Shown: piece after piece, positions 8,595 to 19,634 of the stretch
Layout of the letters: each line of letters opens with the position of its first letter
Numbering within the stretch: position 1 is the stretch's first letter
Origin: Symsagittifera roscoffensis
Lineage: Eukaryota; Xenacoelomorpha; Acoela; Convolutidae
Reading direction: 5' to 3'
NCBI RefSeq assembly: GCF_963678635.1
Contig: NW_026970685.1
Location: 35,001 to 64,070, forward strand
DNA: 29,070 bases
Made by a program: the position numbers and the translations under genes
Notes under the pieces: model-generated
Told to the model about the DNA's origin: nothing
The model's database searches: none
Seen by the model: only the letters and a program-made list of their open reading frames with translations

Positions 8595-8913
8595 GGTTTA
8601 CACCGGTTCATAGTTATGCGCAGTACTTAGAAGCACCTTAGCTAAAGCCAATCCTTCTTTTCACAAACAGCTCAACGACTGATTGCTTCACTTTCAAGCT
8701 TTTCTTAGCCTTCTCGAGAAGAGACTTTGCTCAACTACACAAAGCCTTTAAGGCAGTTTTGGTTCTGCTTTCTAGTTATAAACTATCTGACCTTCGTTCT
8801 TTTCGAACCTTGGATGGTTCTCCTTACTGAGGCGAAATCGAGCGATGATACTTTACCAGTGGTCAAGTCTCATCAAATTACGCCTTTCTGATACGCTTTT
8901 GAGGTTAGGAAGT
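8595..8913 (-). other. Unique spacer upstream of the ETS repeats (unit 1)
   Basis: Non-repeated spacer, identical in unit 2 as far as read. It contains the perfect 12-bp palindrome CTTCTCGAGAAG (8710-8721) and GCCTTTAAGGC (8744-8754). It could be 5' external spacer or hold part of the Pol I promoter, but I see no diagnostic motif. The 79-codon open frame starting at 8845 runs into a low-complexity AT tract and is not a credible gene. Confidence 0.6.
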
Positions 8914-9574
8914 AAAAAAAAAATTTTCAAAAATTTTGAAATTTTTCAAAATTTTTTTGAAAATTCTCGCTACTACCCTTCCCCTATAATACACAGAAAT
9001 CTCCTAAATGAGTATTTCTGGGGAAAAATTTTTTTTTTTCAAATGCTCACCATTTGCTCAATTTTTGCTCAAAATAACTTTTGAAAACACGCCCGGAAAG
9101 CCCTGCCCATGTACTTTCCAACGCTTTTTACCCGAAGTGAATCGCACAATTTTTTGTTGACCAAAAATGCAAGAGACTGAAGTGAATTTTTTTTTTTTTT
9201 TTGAAAAAATAGCAAAAGTCAATTTTTAACTCGAGCTGGAACCTAAACTAATTTTAGTAAAAAAAATTGTAATATACCATTAGAAAGCTATGCTCAAGGG
9301 CTTTCCAGCGGTTATAATTATATTAAAATTGAACAATTTTTTGTTGCCCGAAATTTCATTCTTCTAAACTTCGTCACTTTTTGAGCTCAAAATTGCAGTT
9401 CAGCCAAAGCGCTATAACTTTTACACCACTGGTCCGATTGGACTGAGCTTTCTACACCAACTAGCCCTCACACAGAGCTCTCTACGCTAAAATTGAAAGT
9501 TAGCTGTGCGAGCACTCCTTCATGCCTAAACAGCTGTTTTTCTGCAATTTCGAGCTGAAAAATCGAATTACAGA
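8914..9574. other. AT-rich intergenic spacer with A/T tracts and degenerate repeats (unit 1)
   Basis: Begins with A10 and a stretch of interleaved AAATTTT and TTTTGAAA blocks (8914-8966), continues with A/T runs at about 9025-9040 and a T run at about 9187-9202. Two weak copies of a module with ACAATTTTTTGTTG lie near 9147 and 9332. From about 9405 to 9540 it is a diverged copy of part of the 368-bp unit (CACTGGTCCGATTGG, CTAAAATTGAAAGTTAGCTG). This is a plausible location for the Pol I promoter of the unit (inference only). Confidence 0.7.
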
Positions 9575-11414
9575 GTTTACGGCTCGGGTCATAACTTTTG
9601 AACCACTGGTCGCACAGCTCCCATCTTTTTCATGCAGCTGACCATAAAGCATATCTAACTTCGCTAAAATTGAAAGTGAGCTGTGCGAGCACTCCTTCAA
9701 GCTCAAACAAGCGTTTTAGAGCCCTGAGACCCCCATTTTTCAGCTCAAAATAGGGGTCTTCCGCTTCGATCAGTCGCTCCTGCAGCTCAACCAAGGGTCG
9801 CGCAAGCTCATCTAAGGTGGTTCTAAGACCTATTTTTCACGAGGAAGCGAATGGGCTTATCCCGGAAGCTCTACGAGCAAGCTTTGTTAACTTTCAAGCC
9901 AACTGAAGCAACTTCGTCAGTTTTGGACCTCATTTTGAGCTTGTTTACGGCTCGGGTCATAACTTTTGAACCACTGGTCGCACAGCTCCCATCTTTTTCA
10001 TGCAGCTGACCATCAAGCATATCTAACTTCGCTAAAATTGAAAGTGAGCTGTGCGAGCACTTCTTCAAGCTCAAACAAGCGTTTTAGAGCCCTGAGACCC
10101 CCATTTTTCAGCTCAAAATAGGGGTCTTCCGCTTCGATCAGTCGCTCCTGCAGCTCAACCAAGGGTCGCGCAAGCTCATCTAAGGTGGTTCTAAGACCTA
10201 TTTTTCACGAGGAAGCGAATGGGCCTATCCCGGAAGCTCTACGAGCAAGCTTTGTTAACTTTCAAGCCAACTGAAGCAACTTCGTCAGTTTTGGACCTCA
10301 TTTTGAGCTTGTTTACGGCTCGGGTCATAACTTTTGAACCACTGGTCGCACAGCTCCCATCTTTTTCATGCAGCTGACCATCAAGCATATCTAACTTCGC
10401 TAAAATTGAAAGTGAGCTGTGCGAGCACTCCTTCAAGCTCAAACAAGCGTTTTAGAGCCCTGAGACCCCCATTTTTCAGCTCAAAATAGGGGTCTTCCGC
10501 TTCGATCAGTCGCTCCTGCAGCTCAACCAAGGGTCGCGCAAGCTCATCTAAGGTGGTTCTAAGACCTATTTTTCACGAGGAAGCGAATGGGCTTATCCCG
10601 GAAGCTCTACGAGCAAGCTTTGTTAACTTTCAAGCCAACTGAAGCAACTTCGTCAGTTTTGGACCTCATTTTGAGCTTGTTTACGGCTCGGGTCATAACT
10701 TTTGAACCACTGGTCGCACAGCTCCCATCTTTTTCATGCAGCTGACCATCAAGCATATCTAACTTCGCTAAAATTGAAAGTGAGCTGTGCGAGCACTTCT
10801 TCAAGCTCAAACAAGCGTTTTAGAGCCCTGAGACCCCCATTTTTCAGCTCAAAATAGGGGTCTTCCGCTTCGATCAGTCGCTCCTGCAGCTCAACCAAGG
10901 GTCGCGCAAGCTCATCTAAGGTGGTTCTAAGACCTATTTTTCACGAGGAAGCGAATGGGCCTATCCCGGAAGCTCTACGAGCAAGCTTTGTTAACTTTCA
11001 AGCCAACTGAAGCAACTTCGTCAGTTTTGGACCTCATTTTGAGCTTGTTTACGGCTCGGGTCATAACTTTTGAACCACTGGTCGCACAGCTCCCATCTTT
11101 TTCATGCAGCTGACCATAAAGCATATCTAACTTCGCTAAAATTGAAAGTGAGCTGTGCGAGCACTCCTTCAAGCTCAAACAAGCGTTTTAGAGCCCTGAG
11201 ACCCCCATTTTTCAGCTCAAAATAGGGGTCTTCCGCTTCGATCAGTCGCTCCTGCAGCTCAACCAAGGGTCGCGCAAGCTCATCTAAGGTGGTTCTAAGA
11301 CCTATTTTTCACGAGGAAGCGAATGGGCCTATCCCGGAAGCTCTACGAGCAAGCTTTGTTAACTTTCAAGCCAACTGAAGCAACTTCGTCAGTTTTGGAC
11401 CTCATTTTGAGCTT
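9575..11414. repeat. 368-bp intergenic spacer array, five copies (unit 1)
   Basis: Copies start at 9575, 9943, 10311, 10679 and 11047 (GTTTACGGCTCGGGTCATAA), exactly 5 x 368 bp. Copies differ at only a few sites: CATAAAGC or CATCAAGC, CTCCTTC or CTTCTTC, GGGCTTATC or GGGCCTATC. Each contains a 33-bp dyad, AGACCCC…GGGGTCT with an inner ATTTT/AAAAT (first at 9727-9759). The 67-codon minus-strand frames that recur at 368-bp spacing are carried by the repeat and show no sign of being genes. Confidence 0.97.
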
Positions 11415-11428
11415 TGACCTCAATTGTT
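11415..11428. other. Junction between spacer array and truncated 28S
   Basis: After GAGCTT (end of array match at 11414) come 14 bp, TGACCTCAATTGTT, that match neither the next array base nor normal 28S; then 28S begins at 11429. The filler echoes GACCTCA and TTGTTT of the nearby array unit, so it may be a scrambled piece of it. Confidence 0.8.
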
Positions 11429-12184
11429 TGCAATTAAGTCACAAGAACATCTCACCGATTTATAGTTTGAGAATAGGTGAAGGAAAAGTTTTCCCCCAGT
11501 CCTCTAATCATTCGCTTTAACCGATGAAATTGCACAGCGAAGATTTTTCAATCTTGCTTAAGCTTTTGCTATCCTGAGGGAAACTTCGGAGGAAACCAGC
11601 TACTAGATGGTTCGATTAGTCTTTCGCCCCTATGCTCAGGTCAGACGATCGATTTGCACGTCAGAACCGCTTCGGGCTTCCACCATGGTTTCCCGTGGCT
11701 TCACCCTGCCCAAGCATAGATCACCATCTTTCGGGTCGTGTGCTACTTGCTCTGGATCAGTCATGTTTTAGCAACATAACCGTCCGTGGTTGCGAGACAT
11801 CGCTTTGACGCTCTCACCACAAAAGTTAATGCAACTCATAAAAGTTACACCGTTCACTTTCATTACGCGTGTACGCTTTCAAACAGCGACAGCACTTGCA
11901 AGCAACTCACACTCCTTGGTCCGTGTTTCAAGACGGGCTGTAGAGAGCATTGATTGGGATGTTAAGGTCAGACAGGCAAACAAAAGAGATAAAACTTTAT
12001 CTCATTTAGTCAAGACACAACAAATTTGAAATCCGAAGAAAACAAATAGCTCGCATCTTTAACAATGATCACCAAAAGACTTTAACAACACTACCCGGTG
12101 GTCTAGAATCAAGTTCAAGACATTGGGCATGATAACGCTCACTCCAGTTCTCCTTCAACGGTTTCACGTACTTTTCACTCTCTC

Positions 12185-12222
<38 letters not shown>

Positions 12223-12561
12223 TGCTATCGGTCTCGCTTTATAATTAGCTTTTGGAGAGACATATCTCCAGCTTCGAGTTGCACTTTCAAACAACTCTAC
12301 TCATAGGAATGCGCCGTCGACAAGTTATAACAAGACTGTTACGGGATTTTTACCCTCTTTGATGCTATTTTCCAATAGACATCCAGTCAAGTCAACAAGC
12401 CAGGCAGCAAACCATACCGGACACCGAGGAGTGTTACCACTCCTCTTCCCGATGAGCTTTTCCCTGTTCATTCGCCATTACTAAGGGATTCTCGGTTGAT
12501 TTCTTTTCCTCCCCTTACTGATATGCTTAAGTTCAGGGGGTTCTCTCGTCCAAATCAGGTT
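11429..12561 (-). pseudogene. 28S rRNA truncated after ~1.13 kb (unit 2)
   Basis: Positions 11429-12561 repeat 351-1483 of the unit 1 gene with no difference noticed. Below 11429 the homology stops abruptly: where unit 1 continues with CACTTGAACTTTGAATGCG in transcript sense, unit 2 enters the intergenic array. The remainder of domain II and everything after it, including the peptidyl-transferase and sarcin-ricin regions, is absent, so unit 2 cannot make a full 28S. The broken end lies shortly before GTAAGCAGAACCGGCG. An assembly join is an alternative explanation. Confidence 0.93.
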
Positions 12562-12885
12562 ACGATTTAAAGGCACTCAAGCATCCATAAAACTACCGAA
12601 GTAGTAATGTGCAGGAGTTTATCACTCTAGCTTAGGCAAACTGAAGATCGAACACTGTTTAAACGCGCTCTCAATGCAATCACATGTATCACACCGGTAC
12701 TAAATCTGAACAGCTCTTTGATCAACAGAATACCCAAGTTTGAGCGACTTGATTTAAGTGTTCTAACCAATCCCGAAGGATCTCGTAGATACACCAGCAA
12801 AAGAACGGACCAATCCGAAGACAGATCGCTCTTACCCTCAGATTTCTCCAAAAGTAAGCGTTCAATCGATTTCAAATAACCCTGA
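12562..12885 (-). other. ITS2, unit 2
   Basis: Same as 1484-1807 shifted by 11,078 bp; no difference noticed. Confidence 0.85.
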
Positions 12886-13028
12886 TTCGGACGCGATCAA
12901 CAGCCGAAGCTGAGACCGCCTTTTGCGTTAGAGAGGTCAGTAAACAAATCTTGCGATTCTTACTGAATTAACACATATAGCTGTGCTCCTCCTCGTAAAG
13001 CGAGCCTAGTGATCCCCCGTTGAAGGTT
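12886..13028 (-). rRNA. 5.8S rRNA, unit 2 (divergent)
   Basis: Same sequence as the 5.8S of unit 1, beginning AACCTTCAACGGGGGATCAC in transcript sense, with the same diverged core. It lies upstream of a truncated 28S, so if transcribed it has no complete 28S partner in its own unit. Ends are approximate. Confidence 0.85.
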
Positions 13029-13058
13029 GTTTTTCGACCATCTAGCACTGGTTTGATT

Positions 13059-14928
13059 TAGAACAAAGCCAACCGCAGTCGGACTTTGAGCTGTCTCGAC
13101 CACCCTGTTTTTTAGCATTTGGGCCTTCGCTTTCCTCAGTCTTTCTCTTACAACGGCAAACTGAAGATCGAACACTGTTTAAACGCGCTCTCAATGCAAT
13201 CACATGTATCACACCGGTACTACATCTGAACAGCTCTTTGATCAACAGAATACCCAAGTTCGAGCGACTTGCTTAAGTGTTCTATCCAGTCCCTAAGGAT
13301 CTGACAGATACACCAGTAAAAGAACCGGATCAATCCGAAGACTGATCACTCCTACGATCGGATTTCTCCAAAAGTAAGTGTTCACTCGATTAGAACAAAG
13401 CCAACCGCAGTCGGACTTTGAGCTGTCTGGACCACCCTGTTCTTAAGCATTTGGGCCTTCGCTTTCCTCAGTCTTTCTCTTACAACGGCAAACTGAAGAT
13501 CGAACACTGTTTAAACGCGCTCTCAATGCAATCACATGTATCACACCGGTACTACATCTGAACAGCTCTTTGATCAACAGAATACCCAAGTTCGAGCGAC
13601 CTGCTTAAGTGTTCTATCCAGTCCCTAAGGATCTGACAGATACACCAGTAAAAGAACCGGATCAATCCGAAGACTGATCACTCCTACGATCGGATTTCTC
13701 CAAAAGTAAGTGTTCACTCGATTAGAACAAAGCCAACCGCAGTCGGACTTTGAGCTGTCTGGACCACCCTGTTCTTAAGCATTTGGGCCTTCGCTTTCCT
13801 CAGTCTTTCTCTTACAACGGCAAACTGAAGATCGAACACTGTTTAAACGCGCTCTCAATGCAATCACATGTATCACACCGGTACTACATCTGAACAGCTC
13901 TTTGATCAACAGAATACCCAAGTTCGAGCGACTTGCTTAAGTGTTCTATCCAGTCCCTAAGGATCTGACAGATACACCAGTAAAAGAACCGGATCAATCC
14001 GAAGACTGATCACTCCTACGATCGGATTTCTCCAAAAGTAAGTGTTCACTCGATTAGAACAAAGCCAACCGCAGTCGGACTTTGAGCTGTCTGGACCACC
14101 CTGTTCTTAAGCATTTGGGCCTTCGCTTTCCTCAGTCTTTCTCTTACAACGGCAAACTGAAGATCGAACACTGTTTAAACGCGCTCTCAATGCAATCACA
14201 TGTATCACACCGGTACTACATCTGAACAGCTCTTTGATCAACAGAATACCCAAGTTCGAGCGACTTGCTTAAGTGTTCTATCCAGTCCCTAAGGATCTGA
14301 CAGATACACCAGTAAAAGAACCGGATCAATCCGAAGACTGATCACTCCTACGATCGGATTTCTCCAAAAGTAAGTGTTCACTCGATTAGAACAAAGCCAA
14401 CCGCAGTCGGACTTTGAGCTGTCTGGACCACCCTGTTCTTAAGCATTTGGGCCTTCGCTTTCCTCAGTCTTTCTCTTACAACGGCAAACTGAAGATCGAA
14501 CACTGTTTAAACGCGCTCTCAATGCAATCACATGTATCACACCGGTACTACATCTGAACAGCTCTTTGATCAACAGAATACCCAAGTTCGAGCGACTTGC
14601 TTAAGTGTTCTATCCAGTCCCTAAGGATCTGACAGATACACCAGTAAAAGAACCGGATCAATCCGAAGACTGATCACTCCTACGATCGGATTTCTCCAAA
14701 AGTAAGTGTTCACTCGATTAGAACAAAGCCAACCGCAGTCGGACTTTGAGCTGTCTGGACCACCCTGTTCTTAAGCATTTGGGCCTTCGCTTTCCTCAGT
14801 CTTTCTCTTACAACGGCAAACTGAAGATCGAACACTGTTTAAACGCGCTCTCAATGCAATCACATGTATCACACCGGTACTACATCTGAACAGCTCTTTG
14901 ATCAACAGAATACCCAAGTTCGAGTGAC
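13059..14928 (-). repeat. 332-bp array of ITS2-ITS1 fusions lacking 5.8S (unit 2)
   Basis: Units start at 13059, 13391, 13723, 14055, 14387 and 14719 (partial). It carries the same single-base marks as unit 1, including the C in GCGACCTGC of the second ITS2-like element and GAGTGAC at the end. Confidence 0.93.
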
Positions 14929-15168
14929 CTCCCATCATCAATGGGGGATTGCATTCCTATCTGACATCGGGGTCAACAGCATCAATATACTTGATACTGC
15001 CAATTTAAACCATTAAAGGCAATTTTCATGATGCAGATAGAGCAATTCAATCTACGCTTTAGGTCATCAATTGTAGCTTCGCATCCGCCTTCTCAGGCAG
15101 ACGCTTGAAACCAGGGAACTGAACACACTGTTCCTCTCGTACTAAGTGTTACCCAAGCATAGATCACC
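14929..15168 (-). pseudogene. 28S 3'-end fragment with sarcin-ricin loop, copy X (unit 2)
   Basis: Repeats 3851-4090: domain II 17-mer joined to CTTAGTACGAGAGGAACAG and the 28S 3' tail. The same 3-bp deficit relative to copy Y is present. Confidence 0.85.
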
Positions 15169-15332
15169 CTGTTTTTGAGCGTTTGGGCCCTCGCTTTTCT
15201 CAGTCTTACTCTTACGAAGGCAAACTGAAGATCGAACACTGTTTAAACGCTCTCTCAATGCAATCACATGTATCACACCGGTACTACATCTAAACAGCTC
15301 TTTGATCAACAGAATACCCAAGTTCGAGCGAC
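15169..15332 (-). repeat. Diverged ITS1-end/ITS2 block between 28S fragments (unit 2)
   Basis: Repeats 4091-4254 of unit 1, with the same private substitutions. Confidence 0.85.
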
Positions 15333-15575
15333 CTCCCATCATCAATGGGGGATTGCATTCCTATCTGACATCGGGGTCAACAGCATCAATATACTTGATA
15401 CTGCCAATTTAAACCATTAAAGGCAATTTTCATGATGCAGATAGAGCAATTCAATCTACGCTTTAGGTCATCAATTGTAGCTTCGCATCCGCCTTCTCAG
15501 GCAGACGCTTGAAACCAGGGAACTGAACACACTGTTCCTCTCGTACTAAGTGTGATTACCCAAGCATAGATCACC
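15333..15575 (-). pseudogene. 28S 3'-end fragment with sarcin-ricin loop, copy Y (unit 2)
   Basis: Repeats 4255-4497; the longer GTGTGATTACCC form is kept. Confidence 0.85.
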
Positions 15576-15745
15576 CTGTTCTTAAGCATTCGGGCCTTCG
15601 CTTTCCTCAGTCTTTCTCTAACGAAAGCAAACTGAAAATCGTACACTGTTTAAACGACCAACAAACAAGCTTATCTAGGAGAAGTTACTCCTAAGCTACC
15701 ATCTAAACAGCTTTTTGATCAACAGAATACCCAAGTTTGAGCGAC
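15576..15745 (-). repeat. Most diverged ITS2-like block (unit 2)
   Basis: Repeats 4498-4667, including the replaced hairpin arm (TAGGAG/CTCCTA). Confidence 0.75.
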
Positions 15746-15748
15746 TTC

Positions 15749-15938
15749 CTTTTGGCGTCAACAATGACGAGGCATTCGGCTACCTGCTTTTGGCGTCAAC
15801 AATGACGAGGCATTTGGCTACCTGCTTTTGGCGTCAAAAATGACGAGGCATTTGGCTACCTGCTTTTGGCGTCAAAAATGACGAGGCATTTGGCTACCTG
15901 ATTTTGGCGTCAACAATGACGAGACATTTGGCTACCTT
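15749..15938. repeat. Five 38-bp tandem hairpin repeats (unit 2)
   Basis: Same five copies and the same loop variants (ACAA, ACAA, AAAA, AAAA, ACAA) as in unit 1. Confidence 0.92.
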
Positions 15939-15953
15939 CTCTCTTGCTATAAT

Positions 15954-16074
15954 GCACCACTGACTCTCACTTGCTATCATCCACACCGAGCAAGCTACTT
16001 TGACTGGGAGCCCATCCCCAGTCTCAAGCTATCATGCACCACCGTTTTTCTTGCTAATGCACCACCATCATACT
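15954..16074. repeat. Diverged single copy of the 100-bp repeat (unit 2)
   Basis: Repeats 4876-4996 of unit 1. Confidence 0.8.
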
Positions 16075-16223
16075 AAGGATCACCAACAAGGATCACCTTG
16101 AGTTAACCTAACTTGCATCAGGTCAACTCTCTTTGAATTATCTTTCGGGAATCTAAGGTGATCCATTAAGGACTACCTTGAGCCAATCTAACCTTAGCTA
16201 GACCAACTCTTAGATGAACCATG
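16075..16223. repeat. Single ITS1 copy of the 168-bp array sequence (unit 2)
   Basis: Repeats 4997-5145 of unit 1; paralogous to the units at 25803-29070, with GGATCACCTT/AAGGTGATCC conserved. Confidence 0.9.
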
Positions 16224-16243
16224 AAGGAACATCATGCTATCAT

Positions 16244-16578
16244 GCACCACCGACTCTTCCTTGCTATTATCAACCACCGAGCAAGCTACTTTAACTGGGA
16301 GCCAATCCCCAGTCTCATGCACCACCGTCTCTCTTACTCACATGCACCACCGACTCTTCCTTGCTATTATCAACCACCGAGCAAGCTACTTTAACTGGGA
16401 GCCAATCCCCAGTCTCATGCACCACCGTCTCTCTTACTCTCATGCACCACCGACTCTTTCTTGCTATCATCAACCACCGAGCAAGCTACTTTGACTGGGA
16501 GCCAATCCCCAGTCTCATGCACCACCGTCTCTCTTACACTCATGCACCACCGACTCTTTCTTGATTATGCACCACCAC
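16244..16578. repeat. 100-bp tandem repeats in ITS1 (unit 2)
   Basis: Copies at 16244, 16344, 16444 and a partial one at 16544, as in unit 1. Confidence 0.93.
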
Positions 16579-16666
16579 CTTTCAGCAAAATCTCCAAAAA
16601 GATCTACTGCGTACCGGGTCATATTTAATGAGCTGACCGGCTCTTCGCTCAAACAGTGGCATTAGT

Positions 16667-16688
16667 CACTGATCCTTCCGCAGGTTCC

Positions 16689-16726
<38 letters not shown>

Positions 16727-16812
16727 CAATTAAGCTCGATCCGCTTCCACCTATTGCCAGGACCGAAGTCTCAGCGACGGGCTTCCGCAATTCTTGCTTA
16801 AACATCCAATCA

Positions 16813-16852
<40 letters not shown>

Positions 16853-17297
16853 ATCCCCAGTAGTTGTTGACTACCGAGTACTAGGAATTCCTGGTTCACG
16901 AATGCAAGTTACAACATTCGATCCCCTTCACGCTCATGAATTTTAGGTGATTACCCGGACCATATAGGCCAAGGTTATCCCTCAATTTAAATTCACCAGT
17001 GTAGCGCGCGTGCAGTCCAGGACATCTAAGGGCATCACAGACCTGTTATAGCCTCACTTCACTTGTGCTATTTAATTGCACATAGTACCTCTAAGAAGTA
17101 ACCAATACTCTAACGAGAATGGCACTATTTAGATGATCAAGATCTCGTTCGTTATCGGAATTAACCAGACAGATCACTCCACTAACTAAGAACGGCCATG
17201 CACCACCGCCCATATAATCATGAAAGATCATCAATCTGTCAATCCTTAAGATGTCTGGACCTGGTGAGATTTCCCGTGTTGAGTCAAATTAAGCCGC

Positions 17298-17343
<46 letters not shown>

Positions 17344-18483
17344 GATTTTGCAACCATACTTCCCCCGGAACCAATAAACTTTGGTTTCCCGGTTAATTTC
17401 TTGCCAAGTCAGAAGAGACTTTGACAAATCGTAAGTTGGTATAGTTTATGGTTAGAATTACGAGGGTATCTAATCCTCTTCAATACTCTAACTTTCGTTC
17501 TTGATTAATGAAAACATTCTTGGCAAATGCTTTCGCAGTAGTTTGTCTTGCCACGATCCAAGAATTTCACCTCTAACGTAGCAATACAAATGCCCCCGGC
17601 TGTTCCTTTCAATCATTACCGCACTTTAGCCACCGGCATCAGTAAAACGCGGGTCATTCTCCATTATTCCATGCTTGATTATTCAATCCCAAAGGATGCT
17701 TTGAACACTCTAATTTTCTCAAAGTGAAAACACCGTTTCCACACCTCGTCACATTTAAGTGCAAGGTATTTCTTCGATGCGAAGGATGAGCGTAACGAGT
17801 GGAAAGCGTTAACTAACCACCATGTTACCGTTATACTCAAACAGATCCAACTATGAGCTTTTTAAACGCAGCAACTTTTGCATACGCTTGTAGAGGCTGG
17901 TATTACCGCGGCTGCTGGCACCAGACTTGCCCTCTACTCGATCATCAAAGGAGCTTTTGCATCCTTTCCATTCTGATTACAAACCATTAAGGCTCATATC
18001 ATTATTTCTCGTCACTACCTCCTCGTGCGGAGAGTGGGTAATTTGCGTGCCTGCTGCCTTCCTTGGATGTGGTAGCCGTTTCTAAGGCTCCCTCTCCGGA
18101 ATCGAACCCTGATTCCCCGTTAGCCGTCACAACCATGGTAGTCCGTTACACTACCATCATAGGTTGATAGCTCAGAAATTCGGAAGCTGCGTCCCCCGGC
18201 CTAAGCCATCTGGGATCTTTCAGTTACTTTGGATTCATCCGGTATGCGCCCGTACTTAGCAGGTCGCTCGGTGAATTCTTGTAAAAGTTCGCGACCGGAG
18301 TCACGCAATCTGCATGCATTAGCTGCAGGGTTACCGCAGTTATTCATCTGACAGGTAACTCAACTTTTAGATAGTAACTGATTTAATGAGCCATTCGCGG
18401 TTTCACTTTTGCAAGTTTCACTTACACATGCATGGCTTAGTCTTTCAGACAAGCATATGGCAACTGACAGGATCAATCAGTTT
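16667..18483 (-). rRNA. 18S (small subunit) rRNA, unit 2
   Basis: Full-length copy of about 1,817 nt, shifted by 11,078 bp from unit 1, with no difference noticed on reading. The 5' AAACTGATTGATCCTGTCAG and the 3' CCTGCGGAAGGATC ends are both present. The gene appears intact although the 28S of the same unit is broken, so this unit could still contribute 18S if transcribed. Confidence 0.97.
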
Positions 18484-18601
18484 AAAGTACTTCGGAAGCT
18501 AGCTTTTTCAAACCGAACCCTGATTTGCAAGCTGCTACCTTTCCAGAAAGGCACACTAAGGTCAACCTTTCCCACGCACAAACTACTACTATCAGCATTT
18601 T
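18484..18601 (-). other. 5' external transcribed spacer next to 18S (unit 2)
   Basis: Same as 7406-7523. Confidence 0.7.
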
Positions 18602-19315
18602 AAACCTTCACGAGCTAAAGAAGTCTTGGGCTCTAGAGGACTTAGGAAAGGCCGTCCTCTGACTAACTCAGTTAAACAGCATAGTTGTGCACCATTGGTA
18701 CTGATACGGTAAACCATATCCAACTACACCTATAAGTAAGTCTTTCCTGGGGCACCAAGTCCAGGCTTATGCAAGCGCCACCAAGCACGTTTCTTTGAGA
18801 CCAAGACGACTTCATCTCGACAGCTCACTTAGTTAAACAGCACGGTTGTTGCACCTCTGGTGCTGATACGGCTAACCATATCCAACCATACCTATAAGCA
18901 AGCTACTTTGACTGGGGCACCAAGTTCAGTCTCATGCAAGAGCCATCAAGCATGATTAGAACCTTCACGAGCTAAAGCAATCTTGGACTCTAGAGGACTT
19001 AGGAAACGCCGTCCTCTGACTAACTCAGTTAAACAGCATAGTTGTGCACCATTGGTACTGATACGGTAAACCATATCCAACTACACCTATAAGTAAGTCT
19101 TTCCTGGGGCACCAAGTCCAGGCTTATGCAAGCGCCACCAAGCACGTTTCTTTGAGACCAAGACGACTTCAACTCGACAGCTCACTTAGTTAAACAGCAC
19201 GGTTGTTGCACCTCTGGTGCTGATACGGCTAACCATATCCAACCATACCTATAAGCAAGCTACTTTGACTGGGGCACCAAGTCCAGTCTCATGCAAGAGC
19301 CACCAAGCATGATTT
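18602..19315. repeat. Two 357-bp repeats in the 5' external spacer (unit 2)
   Basis: Two copies (from 18602 and 18959) against three in unit 1, which changes the offset between units from 11,078 to 10,721 bp. The first copy has CCAAGACGAC where unit 1's first copy has CCACGACGAC, the only base difference between the two units that I noticed outside copy-number changes and the 368-bp array variants. Confidence 0.93.
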
Positions 19316-19634
19316 GGTTTACACCGGTTCATAGTTATGCGCAGTACTTAGAAGCACCTTAGCTAAAGCCAATCCTTCTTTTCACAAACAGCTCAACGAC
19401 TGATTGCTTCACTTTCAAGCTTTTCTTAGCCTTCTCGAGAAGAGACTTTGCTCAACTACACAAAGCCTTTAAGGCAGTTTTGGTTCTGCTTTCTAGTTAT
19501 AAACTATCTGACCTTCGTTCTTTTCGAACCTTGGATGGTTCTCCTTACTGAGGCGAAATCGAGCGATGATACTTTACCAGTGGTCAAGTCTCATCAAATT
19601 ACGCCTTTCTGATACGCTTTTGAGGTTAGGAAGT
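19316..19634 (-). other. Unique spacer upstream of ETS repeats (unit 2)
   Basis: Same as 8595-8913, with both palindromes kept. Confidence 0.6.

Larger units (their letters stand above)
13029..16666 (-). other. ITS1, unit 2, expanded and mosaic
   Basis: Same 3.64-kb mosaic as in unit 1 with the same number of every sub-repeat. Given that the 368-bp and 357-bp arrays differ in copy number between units, the equal copy number here is notable. Confidence 0.85.

Noticed and set aside
8595-9574. A defined Pol I promoter or terminator
   Set aside because: These elements are not conserved between phyla; A/T tracts and palindromes are present but give no decisive signal.
11400-11440. Insertion of an R2-type retrotransposon as the cause of the 28S break
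   Set aside because: R1 and R2 sites are in the 3' half of 28S. The break lies in domain II, and no reverse-transcriptase sequence or poly(A) end is seen at the junction.
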